A DNA stretch of 64,000 nucleotides, from contig JACRIK010000035.1 in assembly GCA_016235865.1 (NCBI GenBank), forward strand, positions 30,479-94,478, given 5' to 3'. Within the stretch, counting starts at the first letter, position 1, and the number at the start of each line of letters is the position of its first letter. Positions 51,264-60,609 of the stretch are shown in pieces. The position numbers and the translations under genes are program-made. Under the pieces are notes generated by a model. That model was not told where the DNA came from. It searched no databases and saw only the letters and a list, made by a program, of their open reading frames with translations. Origin of the DNA: Planctomycetota bacterium. GTDB taxonomy: Bacteria; Planctomycetota; MHYJ01; JACQXL01.

Positions 51264-54200
51264 ATGACTAGAAAAGGCATCACATTAGTCCTGGTCCTGC
51301 TGATACTGACGGCCTTGATAATGCTGGGCATACCTTTTGCCATCTCCATGCTCTACAAGGAAAAGACCAGCAAGGACACGCTTCATATAACCCAAAGCCG
51401 CATTGCCGCATCCGGGGCCCGCAACAGCGCCATTAACCTGCTCCTGCGCACCCATGATTTCTACGAACTACAACCCTATCCGGCGCCGTTTAATGACCCT
51501 GATTGCGATACGCTAAGGGAAATGTCTCTCGATTTATCCCAACTTAATATCACCGACACCTCCAATTCCAAGGGCATCATCTGGTCGTCCTACGCGGAGG
51601 ATGAGCAGGGCAAGATAAATATCCTGACCGCGCCCCGTCGGGTGGTTGATTACTTAAAAACACTTATCAAACCGAATGAAGACATCCAGCATTTTATCAC
51701 TGAATACTCTTACCGATCTACGCCCTGGATTGGCGCGCAGAACCTGGCGGGCTACCGCCGTTATCTGGCATCAGACGGAAATACTTACGATATCATTTAC
51801 GTAGATAATCCTGTTCCCTGCGGCAATGAAGAGGGTTTGCGGGTGCGCCTGCATCAAGGCGACCAAGAAGTTATTGCCTACGTGGCCAAAGAACCCTGTC
51901 CGTTATGCCCCATAGCCGGAAGACCGGCTATGCAAGAAACACCGGACAAGGTAAATGGAACCACAGGATATCATAATGCGTGGGTTACCGCTTATGATAC
52001 CCCCCCAATAATATGGCGTAATTTCGGCGCATCCGAGGCGATATGGTTAGATCGCACGATAACAAACTCTTTCCTGACCGAGACCACCACGGTTGAAATA
52101 GAACAACCTCATCCAGTGAATATCAATACCGCATCTAAAGAGGTGCTACTGGCATTATTCACCGGCGTAGGCAGTAATGACGCCATAACCAATACCACAG
52201 TTACCCAGGCAGAAGCCCAAACACTGGTTGATGAAATAACAAAAGCCCCTCTTATCGGGCCACCTGACCTTGAACAGGTCATTTCAAATACTCTTAGTTC
52301 AGACCAAAGAGGCCAGATGCAAAAATGGCAACTCTGGCTGAATTCATTTTATCCCCGGGATGCCACAACATATTTAGCCAATATCGTTGAAAGGCACTAT
52401 ACCGGCACCATGCCTTTCTGTTACCGTTCTTATGACATCTATACGCTCAATTCCACCGGCATTGTCAATTACCCGTCCGGCAACCAGGCGTCGGTTACGA
52501 CCATTAATGAGGTGGTCGATATTGCGCCGGTAAGCGATGTCATAACCTGGAGCATCGAAAGTCAATACGATTTCGATAAGGAGTTCTACACTTATCTGGG
52601 CAATCCTTTCAAGATGACCACATATCCATATCTGACTAAATTAGGCATACGAGATGACTCGCAGGCCAACTTAAATCCTGATTATTCCCGCGATCCCGAT
52701 ATCGGCGCTCTGAAACTAAGAACTGCCATTGATAACCGCAGGATAAATCCTTTAGGAACAACATCTTCGTTCTCTGATACTTATGATGGACAGAAAATAC
52801 CCTTACCACCACCGGAGCCAGCAGGACTGAGATACCCTACTGCCAGCACTGTCCAAACCACCACCCTTGACATCCAGCCCGGCGGCGTTGAATTCTGGAT
52901 AAAGTTTGATAGCATACCGGGATTGGCTAACCTGTTTGATATCAAGCAGCAGGATTACGAAAACAGGCTAGCATTATGGTATAACAACGGCCAACTGGTC
53001 TTATCAGTCTGCGACGCCACGAAGGAAGAAAAGGCCGCCCAAATCAGGGCACCGGTTACTTTTGAGCCGGAAGTCTGGTATCACATCGGCGCCTTTTGGG
53101 AAGGCACAAAATACGCCCAAATGGCCCTGTTCTTGGACGGCCGGCCTATCGGCTCTTTCGGCCATTATGATAATTCAAGCCCCCAGCCAATTCTGACCCA
53201 GCTCACGGCCAATATATCTGATGTAAGCGGTATGGATAATAGCCAGAATGAAATGACTATTAATGTCGGGTCCACTGACGGGTTCCCATCTGCCGGCGTT
53301 ATTGAAATCGGCATAGAAGCCATTGATTATATCTCAAAGACGGGTAATGGCTTTATCGTCCAGACTATCTGGAACCCGATGAGCCCAACCCAATTGGCAC
53401 TTACCGGCAGGGGCAGCCGTTGGACTCCTATCATTTCTCATACTGCCGGAGCAAAGGTTACGATTTACGGCTACTCAAATCCATTCATTGACAATTTCCT
53501 AATAGCCATAAGCCTAACCCCATTCATTCTACCGGGTAACCCATTGTGTATGGGCGGTGCAACATTAATTGATACGATTCCCATAACCTCGCCCGGTAAT
53601 ATCGTTATTGATAAACCGGGCAGCCAAATCGGGGCCAATGATACAAGCATTCCCATTACGTCAACCTTTGTAACCATGACCATAACTGGCTTACCTTCCA
53701 AGGGGTATGTTCGAATTGATAATGAGGTAATCTATTATGACTCATATGTCACCAGCACATCTACCTTAGAAAACTGCCAGCGCGGAGCAGAGAACACTAC
53801 GGCGTCAGTGCATTCTGGCGGTCCTATCACACCTACCCCGTCTAACCCACCTGCTGCTGTTCAAGTATTCTCAATCCAGGTTTCTGACACTACCAACTAC
53901 AATTCACCGGCCATCATCCAGATTGATGACGAATGGTTTGGTCCGCTCCAGAAAGCAATCACTAATACTAACTTCTTTGTCGGACCCATCGCTAACGGCG
54001 CGCCATCGATATTGGCCCGTGGCTGGGTTTCAAGCCCCACTACTCATAGCCCTGATACCCCAATCATCCCGGTCTTTTTCGCCCAACACCCTTATACCGG
54101 AAAGAATGATACCGTTACTATAATTGAAAGCAACCAGGCTAATCCTAAAGAAGAGAAAACAGTCAGGAATGCGGTGAACAAAAATAGAGCCCCGGTTTTT

Positions 54201-55313
54201 CTATTTAGCGGCAGTATACCTGACGGTTACAGCGCGACTAGAACTCCACCCAGTTTATTTGCCTTTAGTGACAATCTCTCACGTAATTACACGGTTGACG
54301 GCATGGTCACCCGCCTGCTAAAATTCCCGTCCGATGAACTGCCGTCCTATTTCCCGGCTACCTCCTTTACCATCGGCTCCAACCTCTCGGCCACAATTGA
54401 TGAGGTGAAATTCTTCAGCGACGCCAAGGATAACCGTGTTATAACCGAGACGCTCCTGGCATCGGATAGTGGCAAAACAACTGTTACACTAAGCGATACA
54501 TTATCAGCTAATAGCGGACTCATTAAAATCGGCGATGAATACATCGGATTTGCCTCCACATCTACCAGCACCCTGACGGCCTGCGTCAGGGGTTATTTGA
54601 ACACCCCTATCCAGACGCACGATTATGGCCAGCGGATATTCAATCTAAGCAGGTTTTTGCCGGTCACGGCCTTGAGCCAAGGCATATTTCCGGAAAACTT
54701 TAGGATACCCATCAAATCATCTGGCGGATTTGCCAGCAACGGTTATGTCCTGATCGGGGATAACTTTAATACCGGAGAAGTGGCCGGTTACTTACAGACG
54801 AGCGGCGGATTCTTGAGAATGCCGGAGCATAGTAACGGCATATTCAGGGGAATGTTCGGGACCAGCCCTCAAAACCACCAAACCAATACGCTCTGCTATG
54901 CTATTCCATTCAGGTATTGGCATTTGGAGAAAGCAAACGCCTTTGACAGCCAGATGGCCTATTTCCAGGCCGCGCACCTGGCCCGGGGCGCCACCTGGAA
55001 GCGAATCACCTGGGACGAGGAACATATCCCCAGCAATGATAACCTGATTCGCCTGAGATTCCTGGTCCGGTTTGATAACCAGCCGGCCTGGAATACTACT
55101 CCAAACAACCAGCCGGGCGGGATATTCGAGTTCACTAACCCAACCGACCCTAATGAATTGAATGTCAAGGCCGACCAGGTAGAAGTAATGGTCTTTTTCC
55201 AATATCTGCCCGGCGCCTTAACCGGCAATGCCTGGAAACGCTCGCCATTACTGAAAGATATCCACGTAACATACGCCAAACCCATTATAACCTTATCAAA
55301 GCAGGAAAGATAG
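51264..55313 (+). CDS. Giant GspK-like minor pseudopilin with LamG-like and repeated beta modules
   Basis: Component of a type II secretion or type IV pilus-like system. The N-terminus (KGITLVLVLLILTALIMLGIPF) is a pseudopilin-like membrane helix. The GspK hallmark HPVNINTASKEVLLALFTG lies near residue 285. At 1349 residues it is several times the family's usual 300-350, because the C-terminal two thirds are added domains: a LamG/concanavalin-like region (GGVEFWIKFDSIPGLANLFD, VWYHIGAFWEG, residues ~540-640) and about five copies of a ~60-residue module with [IV]-[GD]-x-E-x-[IF] and RG...H..G (GIEAIDYIS, RIDNEVIYY, IDDEWFGP, KIGDEYIGF, LIGDNFNTG). The ATG follows the inverted-repeat element. 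The next two genes are pseudopilins. Confidence 0.85.
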   Translation: MTRKGITLVLVLLILTALIMLGIPFAISMLYKEKTSKDTLHITQSRIAASGARNSAINLLLRTHDFYELQPYPAPFNDPDCDTLREMSLDLSQLNITDTSNSKGIIWSSYAEDEQGKINILTAPRRVVDYLKTLIKPNEDIQHFITEYSYRSTPWIGAQNLAGYRRYLASDGNTYDIIYVDNPVPCGNEEGLRVRLHQGDQEVIAYVAKEPCPLCPIAGRPAMQETPDKVNGTTGYHNAWVTAYDTPPIIWRNFGASEAIWLDRTITNSFLTETTTVEIEQPHPVNINTASKEVLLALFTGVGSNDAITNTTVTQAEAQTLVDEITKAPLIGPPDLEQVISNTLSSDQRGQMQKWQLWLNSFYPRDATTYLANIVERHYTGTMPFCYRSYDIYTLNSTGIVNYPSGNQASVTTINEVVDIAPVSDVITWSIESQYDFDKEFYTYLGNPFKMTTYPYLTKLGIRDDSQANLNPDYSRDPDIGALKLRTAIDNRRINPLGTTSSFSDTYDGQKIPLPPPEPAGLRYPTASTVQTTTLDIQPGGVEFWIKFDSIPGLANLFDIKQQDYENRLALWYNNGQLVLSVCDATKEEKAAQIRAPVTFEPEVWYHIGAFWEGTKYAQMALFLDGRPIGSFGHYDNSSPQPILTQLTANISDVSGMDNSQNEMTINVGSTDGFPSAGVIEIGIEAIDYISKTGNGFIVQTIWNPMSPTQLALTGRGSRWTPIISHTAGAKVTIYGYSNPFIDNFLIAISLTPFILPGNPLCMGGATLIDTIPITSPGNIVIDKPGSQIGANDTSIPITSTFVTMTITGLPSKGYVRIDNEVIYYDSYVTSTSTLENCQRGAENTTASVHSGGPITPTPSNPPAAVQVFSIQVSDTTNYNSPAIIQIDDEWFGPLQKAITNTNFFVGPIANGAPSILARGWVSSPTTHSPDTPIIPVFFAQHPYTGKNDTVTIIESNQANPKEEKTVRNAVNKNRAPVFLFSGSIPDGYSATRTPPSLFAFSDNLSRNYTVDGMVTRLLKFPSDELPSYFPATSFTIGSNLSATIDEVKFFSDAKDNRVITETLLASDSGKTTVTLSDTLSANSGLIKIGDEYIGFASTSTSTLTACVRGYLNTPIQTHDYGQRIFNLSRFLPVTALSQGIFPENFRIPIKSSGGFASNGYVLIGDNFNTGEVAGYLQTSGGFLRMPEHSNGIFRGMFGTSPQNHQTNTLCYAIPFRYWHLEKANAFDSQMAYFQAAHLARGATWKRITWDEEHIPSNDNLIRLRFLVRFDNQPAWNTTPNNQPGGIFEFTNPTDPNELNVKADQVEVMVFFQYLPGALTGNAWKRSPLLKDIHVTYAKPIITLSKQER

Positions 55314-56297
55314 ATGCTGACTAATAATACTAAATCTATCAGAGGGTTTACGCTGGTAGAAATCATCATTGCCGTGAGTATCTTCGTTTTCCTGTCCGTT
55401 TTGCTGGTCGAATTCCTCCAGCGCGGGCTGGATTTATGGAAGACCGGGGAAAACCGGGGCGACGTTTACGAACGGGGACAGATAGTTATGGAACAGATAA
55501 AGAAAGACCTGTCCGGCGTATTCAACGAGCCGGTCAGCCGGACCGTCATAACAAATAACTTTAATACCGCATTGTATATTGATGCCCAGGATTCCAAAGA
55601 GCCATCTTTTTATTCCGGCCTTGACCAGAACAACAATCCCTGGCTTTATGTAATCCGGATGGATAATGACGAGTTCTACACTCTGGTCTCGACCACGCCG
55701 GCGGTTTCACCCACCTACAAGGTAAATAAGGAACGGATTGTCTATTACCTGGAAACTTCTGCCGGGAAACCGCAATTAATCAGGGGCGTCATCAGTGAAA
55801 CAGTGGCGGCCGGTTTCTGGCAGCCGGGATTGGGGCCGCAGAATCCTATTACTCCAACGCAAAGTTCTCAGGCCTTTGATGACGTTCTGTATTTGGGCGG
55901 AATATTTTCCGGCACGGTTCCGGCCTGGGATTCCCGGATAACATCTTCGCCGCCTGCGCCAGCCGGAACTTACCTGCTTATGCCGCAAAACCTGCCGGCC
56001 ACGGTCAAAATCACCCTGGATATAAAATCCATGCCGCTAAACAGCCCTAAAATCACCCTGACCGACAGTTTGGTCGGCGACACCGCGACCATAAATCTTC
56101 CCCGGACGCTGTTAGGCGCCGGAAGCTTCCTCAAGGTTGATAATGAATGGTTGATGGTCCAAAGCAAATCATATTATAAATTGAACGTGCTGCGCGCCCA
56201 GAGAAATACCATCCTGGCGCCGCATAATGGCGGCAGTGAAGTCCAATACGGCGAAACCATGGAAAGCACGTTTTATTTGCCGACCAATATAAGATGA
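55314..56297 (+). CDS. GspJ-like minor pseudopilin
   Basis: Minor pseudopilin with a prepilin cleavage and methylation site: RGFTLVEIIIAVSIFVFLSV, processed after the Gly of RG|FTLVE. The 327-residue protein starts immediately after the stop of the GspK-like gene (TAGATG). After the N-terminal helix the globular part includes the ERIVYYLETSAGKPQLIRG typical of GspJ (YYL...L.R). Near the C-terminus it has one copy of the module repeated in its neighbour (LKVDNEWLMVQSKSYYKLNV, then RAQRNTILAPHNGGSEVQYG). It overlaps the next gene by ATGA. Confidence 0.85.
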   Translation: MLTNNTKSIRGFTLVEIIIAVSIFVFLSVLLVEFLQRGLDLWKTGENRGDVYERGQIVMEQIKKDLSGVFNEPVSRTVITNNFNTALYIDAQDSKEPSFYSGLDQNNNPWLYVIRMDNDEFYTLVSTTPAVSPTYKVNKERIVYYLETSAGKPQLIRGVISETVAAGFWQPGLGPQNPITPTQSSQAFDDVLYLGGIFSGTVPAWDSRITSSPPAPAGTYLLMPQNLPATVKITLDIKSMPLNSPKITLTDSLVGDTATINLPRTLLGAGSFLKVDNEWLMVQSKSYYKLNVLRAQRNTILAPHNGGSEVQYGETMESTFYLPTNIR

Positions 56298-56677
56298 AAA
56301 TAAAGTTAAATAGCGGGTTTAGTTTTCTGGAGATTCTGGTAGCCCTGATGATTCTGGTATTCGGACTGACCACCATCTTCGGGCTGTTCGGAGCCGCCAC
56401 CTATTCGCACCGACGGAGTGTTAACGATGAAACCATTTCCCGAATGGCCACCACCATATTCTCGGAACTGGAAAGCGGCCAGCACCCGGCGTCCGTTGAT
56501 TTACAGGACCGCGCCGACCAGACGCATTCACAATTCCCGGGCATCTATACTTATGACCTGACATTCTCAACAGTTACCGGCACTGAACCGACCAGTCGCG
56601 TAGTAACCCTGGCTATTAAATGGGGCAAGAACCAACAGGAAACATTCCGGACGCTCATTATATTCCCATTGCGGTAA
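56294..56677 (+). CDS. GspI/PilV-like minor pseudopilin
   Basis: Short pseudopilin, 127 residues, with a prepilin site SGFSFLEILVALMILVFGLT; cleavage after the Gly of SG|FSFLE. Length and the TVTGTEPTSRVVTLAIKWGK end suit GspI or PilV. Its start overlaps the GspJ-like stop by 4 nt (ATGA), so the three pseudopilin genes are one translational unit. No GspE/F/D genes lie in the window, so the secretion or pilus machine must be elsewhere. Confidence 0.8.
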   Translation: MKIKLNSGFSFLEILVALMILVFGLTTIFGLFGAATYSHRRSVNDETISRMATTIFSELESGQHPASVDLQDRADQTHSQFPGIYTYDLTFSTVTGTEPTSRVVTLAIKWGKNQQETFRTLIIFPLR

Positions 56678-56691
56678 AGTATCCGTGCGTC

Positions 56692-57705
56692 TTAGGACTT
56701 TTCTGTGCCGGCCGGTTTGAGCTGCAAATCATTCTGCTGTGTTTCCAGGAATTGGCCAATCTTGCGGTATTTCTCATACCTCTGCTGGACCAGAGTATCA
56801 ATCGGTATGGTGTGCAATTTATCCAACGCGGTTAATATGCTTTTCTTGAGATTATCTGCGGTGGCGTTGTAATCACGGTGCGCCCCACCCAGCGGCTCAG
56901 GGATAATCTCATCAACTATCCCCAATGACAATAAATCATAAGAAGTCAGTTTCAGCACCTTAGCCGCTTCGGGCGCCTTGGCATTGCTCTTCCACAATAT
57001 GGCCGCGCAGCCCTCGGGCGATATAACTGAAAAATATGAGTTTTCCAGGATGGCAAAATGATCGCCCACTCCGATGGCCAGCGCCCCGCCGCTGCCGCCT
57101 TCGCCGATGACCACGCAGATTATCGGCGTCTTTAGATGCGACATTTCAAAGATGTTCTGGGCGATAATCAGTGCCTGGCCCCGTTCCTCGGCCCCGATGC
57201 CCGGATAAGCGCCCGGCGTATCTATCAGGGTAACGATGGGCAGATTGAATTTCTCAGCCAGTTTCATCTTGAGTTGCGCCTTGCGATAACCCTCAGGATG
57301 CGGGCAGCCGAAATGGCAGGTCACCCGGTCGTGGATATTTTTGCCCTTACGGGTGCCGATAAGCATGACCTTGTGGGCCCCGATCTTACCCATGCCGCAG
57401 ACCATGGCCGGGTCGTCGCGGAACGAACGGTCGCCGTGCAGCGGCACGAAATCGGCTCCGCACAGAAGATGGATATAATCGGTCACCTGCGGCCGGGACT
57501 GGTGCCGGGCCAGCAGCACCCTCTGCCAGGGCGTCAGATTCTTGTAGATATCCTTCTTGAGGAAAGCCGCCCGGGCCCGAAGCTTTCTTATCTCATCGGA
57601 AAGGTCTATCTCGGCAATCCTGGAAAAACCCTCTAACTGGGTAATCTTATGCTCCAGTTCCAGGATCGGCGTCTCAAAATCCAGCCCTTTTATATTCTCT
57701 TCCAT
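56692..57705 (-). CDS. accA: Acetyl-CoA carboxylase carboxyltransferase subunit alpha
   Basis: Alpha half of the carboxyltransferase that transfers CO2 from biotin-BCCP to acetyl-CoA. Motifs: N-terminal helices (PILELEHKITQLEGFSRI), PQVTDYIHLLCGADFVPLHG, GTRKGKNIHDRV, FGCPHPEGYRKAQ, TLIDTPGAYPGIGAEERGQA and VVIGEGGSGGALAIGVGDH. At 337 residues it is slightly longer than E. coli AccA because of a short tail. An ATG at 57705 is used; an in-frame TTG at 57711 is unlikely. accD is not adjacent. Divergent from rsmE with a promoter-sized gap. Confidence 0.96.
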   Translation of the reverse strand: MEENIKGLDFETPILELEHKITQLEGFSRIAEIDLSDEIRKLRARAAFLKKDIYKNLTPWQRVLLARHQSRPQVTDYIHLLCGADFVPLHGDRSFRDDPAMVCGMGKIGAHKVMLIGTRKGKNIHDRVTCHFGCPHPEGYRKAQLKMKLAEKFNLPIVTLIDTPGAYPGIGAEERGQALIIAQNIFEMSHLKTPIICVVIGEGGSGGALAIGVGDHFAILENSYFSVISPEGCAAILWKSNAKAPEAAKVLKLTSYDLLSLGIVDEIIPEPLGGAHRDYNATADNLKKSILTALDKLHTIPIDTLVQQRYEKYRKIGQFLETQQNDLQLKPAGTEKS

Positions 57706-57762
57706 AAGCAATTATAATTACCCACCCACCATATCAAAAATATTATTATTATGAGCAGTGGG

Positions 57763-57792
57763 GTTTTAGCAGAAATCCAATATGGTTGTCAA
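57763..57792 (-). promoter_or_regulatory. Possible accA promoter
   Basis: On the minus strand TTGACA (57787-57792) and TAAAAC (57763-57768) have an 18-nt spacer. The leader to 57705 is about 50 nt, AT-rich. Confidence 0.45.
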
Positions 57793-57851
57793 GTATAAAT
57801 AATATTCATATCAAAAATATCCGGCCGCGTCAAGAGAAATATATAAAACCC

Positions 57852-57880
57852 TTGCGATTATTATTCCGGTGTGCTAATAT
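57852..57880 (+). promoter_or_regulatory. Possible leaderless promoter of rsmE
   Basis: TTGCGA (57852-57857), 17-nt spacer, TAATAT (57875-57880). The ATG at 57887 lies where transcription would start, and no ribosome binding site is seen. Confidence 0.45.
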
Positions 57881-57886
57881 GGCTCT

Positions 57887-58657
57887 ATGGCTCATCTAAA
57901 AAGATTCTATAGTGATTCTGCCGCGCCGGGCGGGATAATTATCCTGGACCAGGCCCAATCAAACCATCTCAAGAACGTCCTGCGCCTGAAACTCGGCTCA
58001 ACGGTCGAGGTCTTTAATAACCGCAATGAATCATATATTGCTGAAATCGCCTCCATATCGCCCAAAAGCCCTGTCAAACTAAAGATTCTCTCTTTAGTGG
58101 TTGCTAACCATTCTGTATCCCGTATCCCGCATCCCGTATCTCCAAATATCACCCTGGCCTGCGCCATTGCCAAGGGCAGCCGGATGGACTGGCTGGTGGA
58201 AAAATCAGCCGAGATTGGGATGGCCAGATTGATTCCGATTATTACTGAACGAACTGTAGTCAAACCCGATGCCGCGTCCAAGAATAAAATAGCCCGCTGG
58301 CATAAGCTGGCGGTGGTAGCCGCCAAACAGACCGGCCAGAATGCCGTCCTGGCTATTGACAATCCCATTCCCTTCAATCAATTAACCAACATCATAACTA
58401 ATTTCTCGCTCTCACTGATAGCCGTGCCCAATGCCGATAAATACTTGCCAGAGGTGCTGAAAAAAGCTAACCTGACAGGCGGAAATAAAATATTATACCT
58501 GGTTGGTCCGGAAGGCGATTTTACCAGGGAAGAAGTCGCCGCTGCCATCAAATGGGGTGTCCAGCCGGTCCGGCTGCCGGTTAACTCCATCTTGCGAGTG
58601 GAAACCGCGGCCATAACCATGCTGGGAATGTTATTATATCACTTTACTTCTAATTAA
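57887..58657 (+). CDS. rsmE: 16S rRNA (uracil-1498-N3)-methyltransferase RsmE, with short repeat insert
   Basis: SPOUT-fold enzyme that methylates U1498 of 16S rRNA. The N-terminal PUA-like domain is at residues 1-75 (LKRFYSDSA, then QAQSNHLKNVLRLKLGSTVEV); the SPOUT domain ends with the knot motifs LYLVGPEGDFTREEVAAA and LRVETAAITML. At 256 residues it is near the usual 245. Near residue 75, NHSVSRIPHPVSPN is encoded by a 7-bp tandem repeat (58116-58143, TATCCCG units) between the two domains; it is likely a linker insertion. The ATG at 57887 has no ribosome binding site and a TAATAT box just before. Confidence 0.93.
   Translation: MAHLKRFYSDSAAPGGIIILDQAQSNHLKNVLRLKLGSTVEVFNNRNESYIAEIASISPKSPVKLKILSLVVANHSVSRIPHPVSPNITLACAIAKGSRMDWLVEKSAEIGMARLIPIITERTVVKPDAASKNKIARWHKLAVVAAKQTGQNAVLAIDNPIPFNQLTNIITNFSLSLIAVPNADKYLPEVLKKANLTGGNKILYLVGPEGDFTREEVAAAIKWGVQPVRLPVNSILRVETAAITMLGMLLYHFTSN
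58116..58143. repeat. 7-bp tandem repeat (4 units) inside rsmE
   Basis: TATCCCG, TATCCCG, CATCCCG, TATCTCC in succession. 28 bp; frame kept by flanks. Confidence 0.75.
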
Positions 58658-58691
58658 TCCCCTCTATTAAGAGGGGCAAGGGGTGTATCAA

Positions 58692-60053
58692 ATGCGTCAG
58701 TTAAAGAAACCCAAGACCGCTTATATCTGCCAGAAATGCGGCGCCGCCAGCCCTAAATGGCTGGGCCGATGCCCGGAATGCGGCGAATGGGGAACCATTA
58801 TCGAAGAACTGGTCGCCCCAACATCCGCTACCCCGCGACAGTCCCTGGGACAGGAAAAACCCGTATCCATCAATGACATCAAAGTCCTAACCTCCACCCG
58901 TCTGACCAGCGACATCAAGGAATTCGACCGCATCCTGGGCGGCGGAATCGTGGTCGGCTCGGCCACGCTTATCGGCGGCGACCCGGGCATCGGCAAATCA
59001 ACCATCCTGCTGCAGGTCTGCAATAAATTGGCCCAGGGCGGCATCAAGATACTTTACGTCAGCGCCGAGGAATCGGTTTACCAGACCAAGATTCGGGCCG
59101 AACGGCTCAATATCACCTCGGACAATCTCTGGATTGTCTCGGAAACCAATATCGCGCTGATTGCCGCCTATATAGATGAATACAAACCCAATCTGGTGGT
59201 GATTGATTCTATCCAGATGGTTTATAAGCCGGAAATACCGACCTCACCGGGCACGCTCACCCAGGTGCGCGAATCAGCCATGGATTTGGTCTATCTCTGC
59301 AAACGCTCCCATATCTGCCTGTTCCTGGTCGGCCACATCACCAAGGAGGGCTCGCTGGCCGGGCCAAAGAGTCTGGAGCATCTGGTGGATACAGTCCTTT
59401 ACTTTGAGGGCGACCGGTTCCAGTCATTCCGCATCCTCCGGGCCGTCAAGAACCGCTTCGGCTCAACCAACGAAATCGGCATCTTTGAGATGAAGGAAGA
59501 CGGACTGTCTGAGGTTACCAATCCATCGGAGTTATTTATCTCCCAGTCCAATCAAGACGTTGCCGGCACCGTGGCGATTTCCACGCTCATCGGTTCGCGG
59601 CCGTTTTTGGTTGAAGTCCAGGCACTAACCTCAAGGTCTTATTATGCCGCGCCCACCCGCCGGGTTAGCGGAGTGGACTTTAACCGCACGGTCATGATTC
59701 TGGCCGTGCTGGAGCGCCGGCTCGGCCTGACCCTGGGCTCCCAGGACGTCTATGTCAACGTGGTCGGCGGTGTCAAGATAGATGAACCGGCCGCAGACCT
59801 GGGCATTGCCTTAGCCGTCTTCAGCTGCTATAAAAATAAGCCCCTCCCGGCCGGCATGGCCTTTATCGGCGAGGTCGGACTGACCGGGGAAATCAGGCCG
59901 GTCAACCAGATTGAAACCCGCATCCAGGAGGCAGTCCGGCTGGGATTCAAGAAGATTGTTATCCCCCAAGGCAATGCCAAAAACCTGAAAACCAAAGACG
60001 TAAAACTTATTACGCCGTCGTATCTATCGGAAATAATAAAGGAGTTATTCTAA
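58692..60053 (+). CDS. radA: DNA repair protein RadA
   Basis: RecA/DnaB-like ATPase that assists homologous recombination by branch migration. The N-terminal zinc finger is ICQKCGAASPKWLGRCPECG. The ATPase core has Walker A GGDPGIGKST and the RadA-specific KNRFGSTNEIG near residue 255. The C-terminal Lon-like domain follows (TRRVSGVDFNRTVMILAVL, GLTLGSQDVYVNVVGGVKI, AFIGEVGLTGEIRPV). ATG at 58692, preceded by a GAGGGGCAAGGGG sequence that is part of a CCCCTCT...AGAGGGG palindrome; a GTG at 58683 is possible. Length 453 is normal. It may share a transcript with rsmE (34 nt). Confidence 0.95.
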   Translation: MRQLKKPKTAYICQKCGAASPKWLGRCPECGEWGTIIEELVAPTSATPRQSLGQEKPVSINDIKVLTSTRLTSDIKEFDRILGGGIVVGSATLIGGDPGIGKSTILLQVCNKLAQGGIKILYVSAEESVYQTKIRAERLNITSDNLWIVSETNIALIAAYIDEYKPNLVVIDSIQMVYKPEIPTSPGTLTQVRESAMDLVYLCKRSHICLFLVGHITKEGSLAGPKSLEHLVDTVLYFEGDRFQSFRILRAVKNRFGSTNEIGIFEMKEDGLSEVTNPSELFISQSNQDVAGTVAISTLIGSRPFLVEVQALTSRSYYAAPTRRVSGVDFNRTVMILAVLERRLGLTLGSQDVYVNVVGGVKIDEPAADLGIALAVFSCYKNKPLPAGMAFIGEVGLTGEIRPVNQIETRIQEAVRLGFKKIVIPQGNAKNLKTKDVKLITPSYLSEIIKELF

Positions 60054-60229
60054 AACACTAAATACCAGAGTAACACGCACTAAGCGAAGCGTGACCACGA
60101 AGTGAATAACACGAATGGAACGAATCACACGAATAACTAAATTCGTCTTATTCGCCGTATTCGTGAGATTCGTGTTCTCTTCTTTACATTTGGCTAATAT
60201 ATTACTATTTGTGTTTAAAGGAGTTTTAT
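60054..60229. repeat. 'cacgaataacacgaat' dispersed repeats between radA and the glutaredoxin gene
   Basis: Short words AACACGAAT and CGTATTCGTGAGATTCGTG repeat in both orientations from about 60070 to 60175. No gene is visible. Confidence 0.6.
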
Positions 60230-60466
60230 ATGAAAACTGTCAAGGTCTATTCAACGCCCACCTGCCCCTGGTGCGTCCGGGCCAAGGAATATCTCAAAGG
60301 CAAAAATATACCCTTTGAGGATATTGATGTCGCGGCCGATACGGCAAAGGCCAAGGAAATGGTCAAGGTCTCAGGCCAGATGGGCGTGCCGGTCATTACC
60401 GTGGATAACGAGGTGATTATCGGATTTGACCAGAATAAGTTGAATCAATTGCTGGGCGCTAAATAA
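60230..60466 (+). CDS. Glutaredoxin-like thiol-disulfide protein
   Basis: Small thioredoxin-fold redox protein. From the ATG at 60230 (AAAGGAG with spacing of 7) it has 78 residues. The active site CPWC lies in YSTPTCPWCVRAKEYL at residues 10-13; MGVPVITVD carries the cis-Pro, followed by IIGFDQNKLNQLL. The CPWC and size resemble Grx/NrdH-like glutaredoxins found beside anaerobic or thiol systems. A longer frame starting upstream (60209) adds a hydrophobic segment that I think is untranslated. The partner protein is not evident from neighbours. Confidence 0.9.
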   Translation: MKTVKVYSTPTCPWCVRAKEYLKGKNIPFEDIDVAADTAKAKEMVKVSGQMGVPVITVDNEVIIGFDQNKLNQLLGAK

Positions 60467-60467
60467 G

Positions 60468-60520
60468 ATTGCTTCGCTTACGCTTCTAATGACTGTCATT
60501 GCGATGGCGCCAACGGCGCC
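60468..60520. repeat. GATTGCTTC/GAAGCAATC palindromic repeat after the glutaredoxin gene
   Basis: Arms GATTGCTTC (near 60470) and GAAGCAATC (near 60515) with GGCGCCAACGGCGCC at the centre. Same family as 24609-24719 and 34190-34269. Confidence 0.65.
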
Positions 60521-60575
60521 AGAAGCAATCCCATCAGTCATCTCGCTCTAATCCCTCCGTTATCACTACGGGATA

Positions 60576-60609
60576 AGAGACAGTACGTCACTTCGTTCCT
60601 ACTGTCTCT
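60576..60609. repeat. AGAGACAGTA/TACTGTCTCT hairpin overlapping the permease stop codon
   Basis: Perfect 10-bp arms at 60576-60585 and 60600-60609; the stop codon TAG of the permease starts at 60610 on the minus strand. It matches the hairpin next to the pheS stop. Confidence 0.8.
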
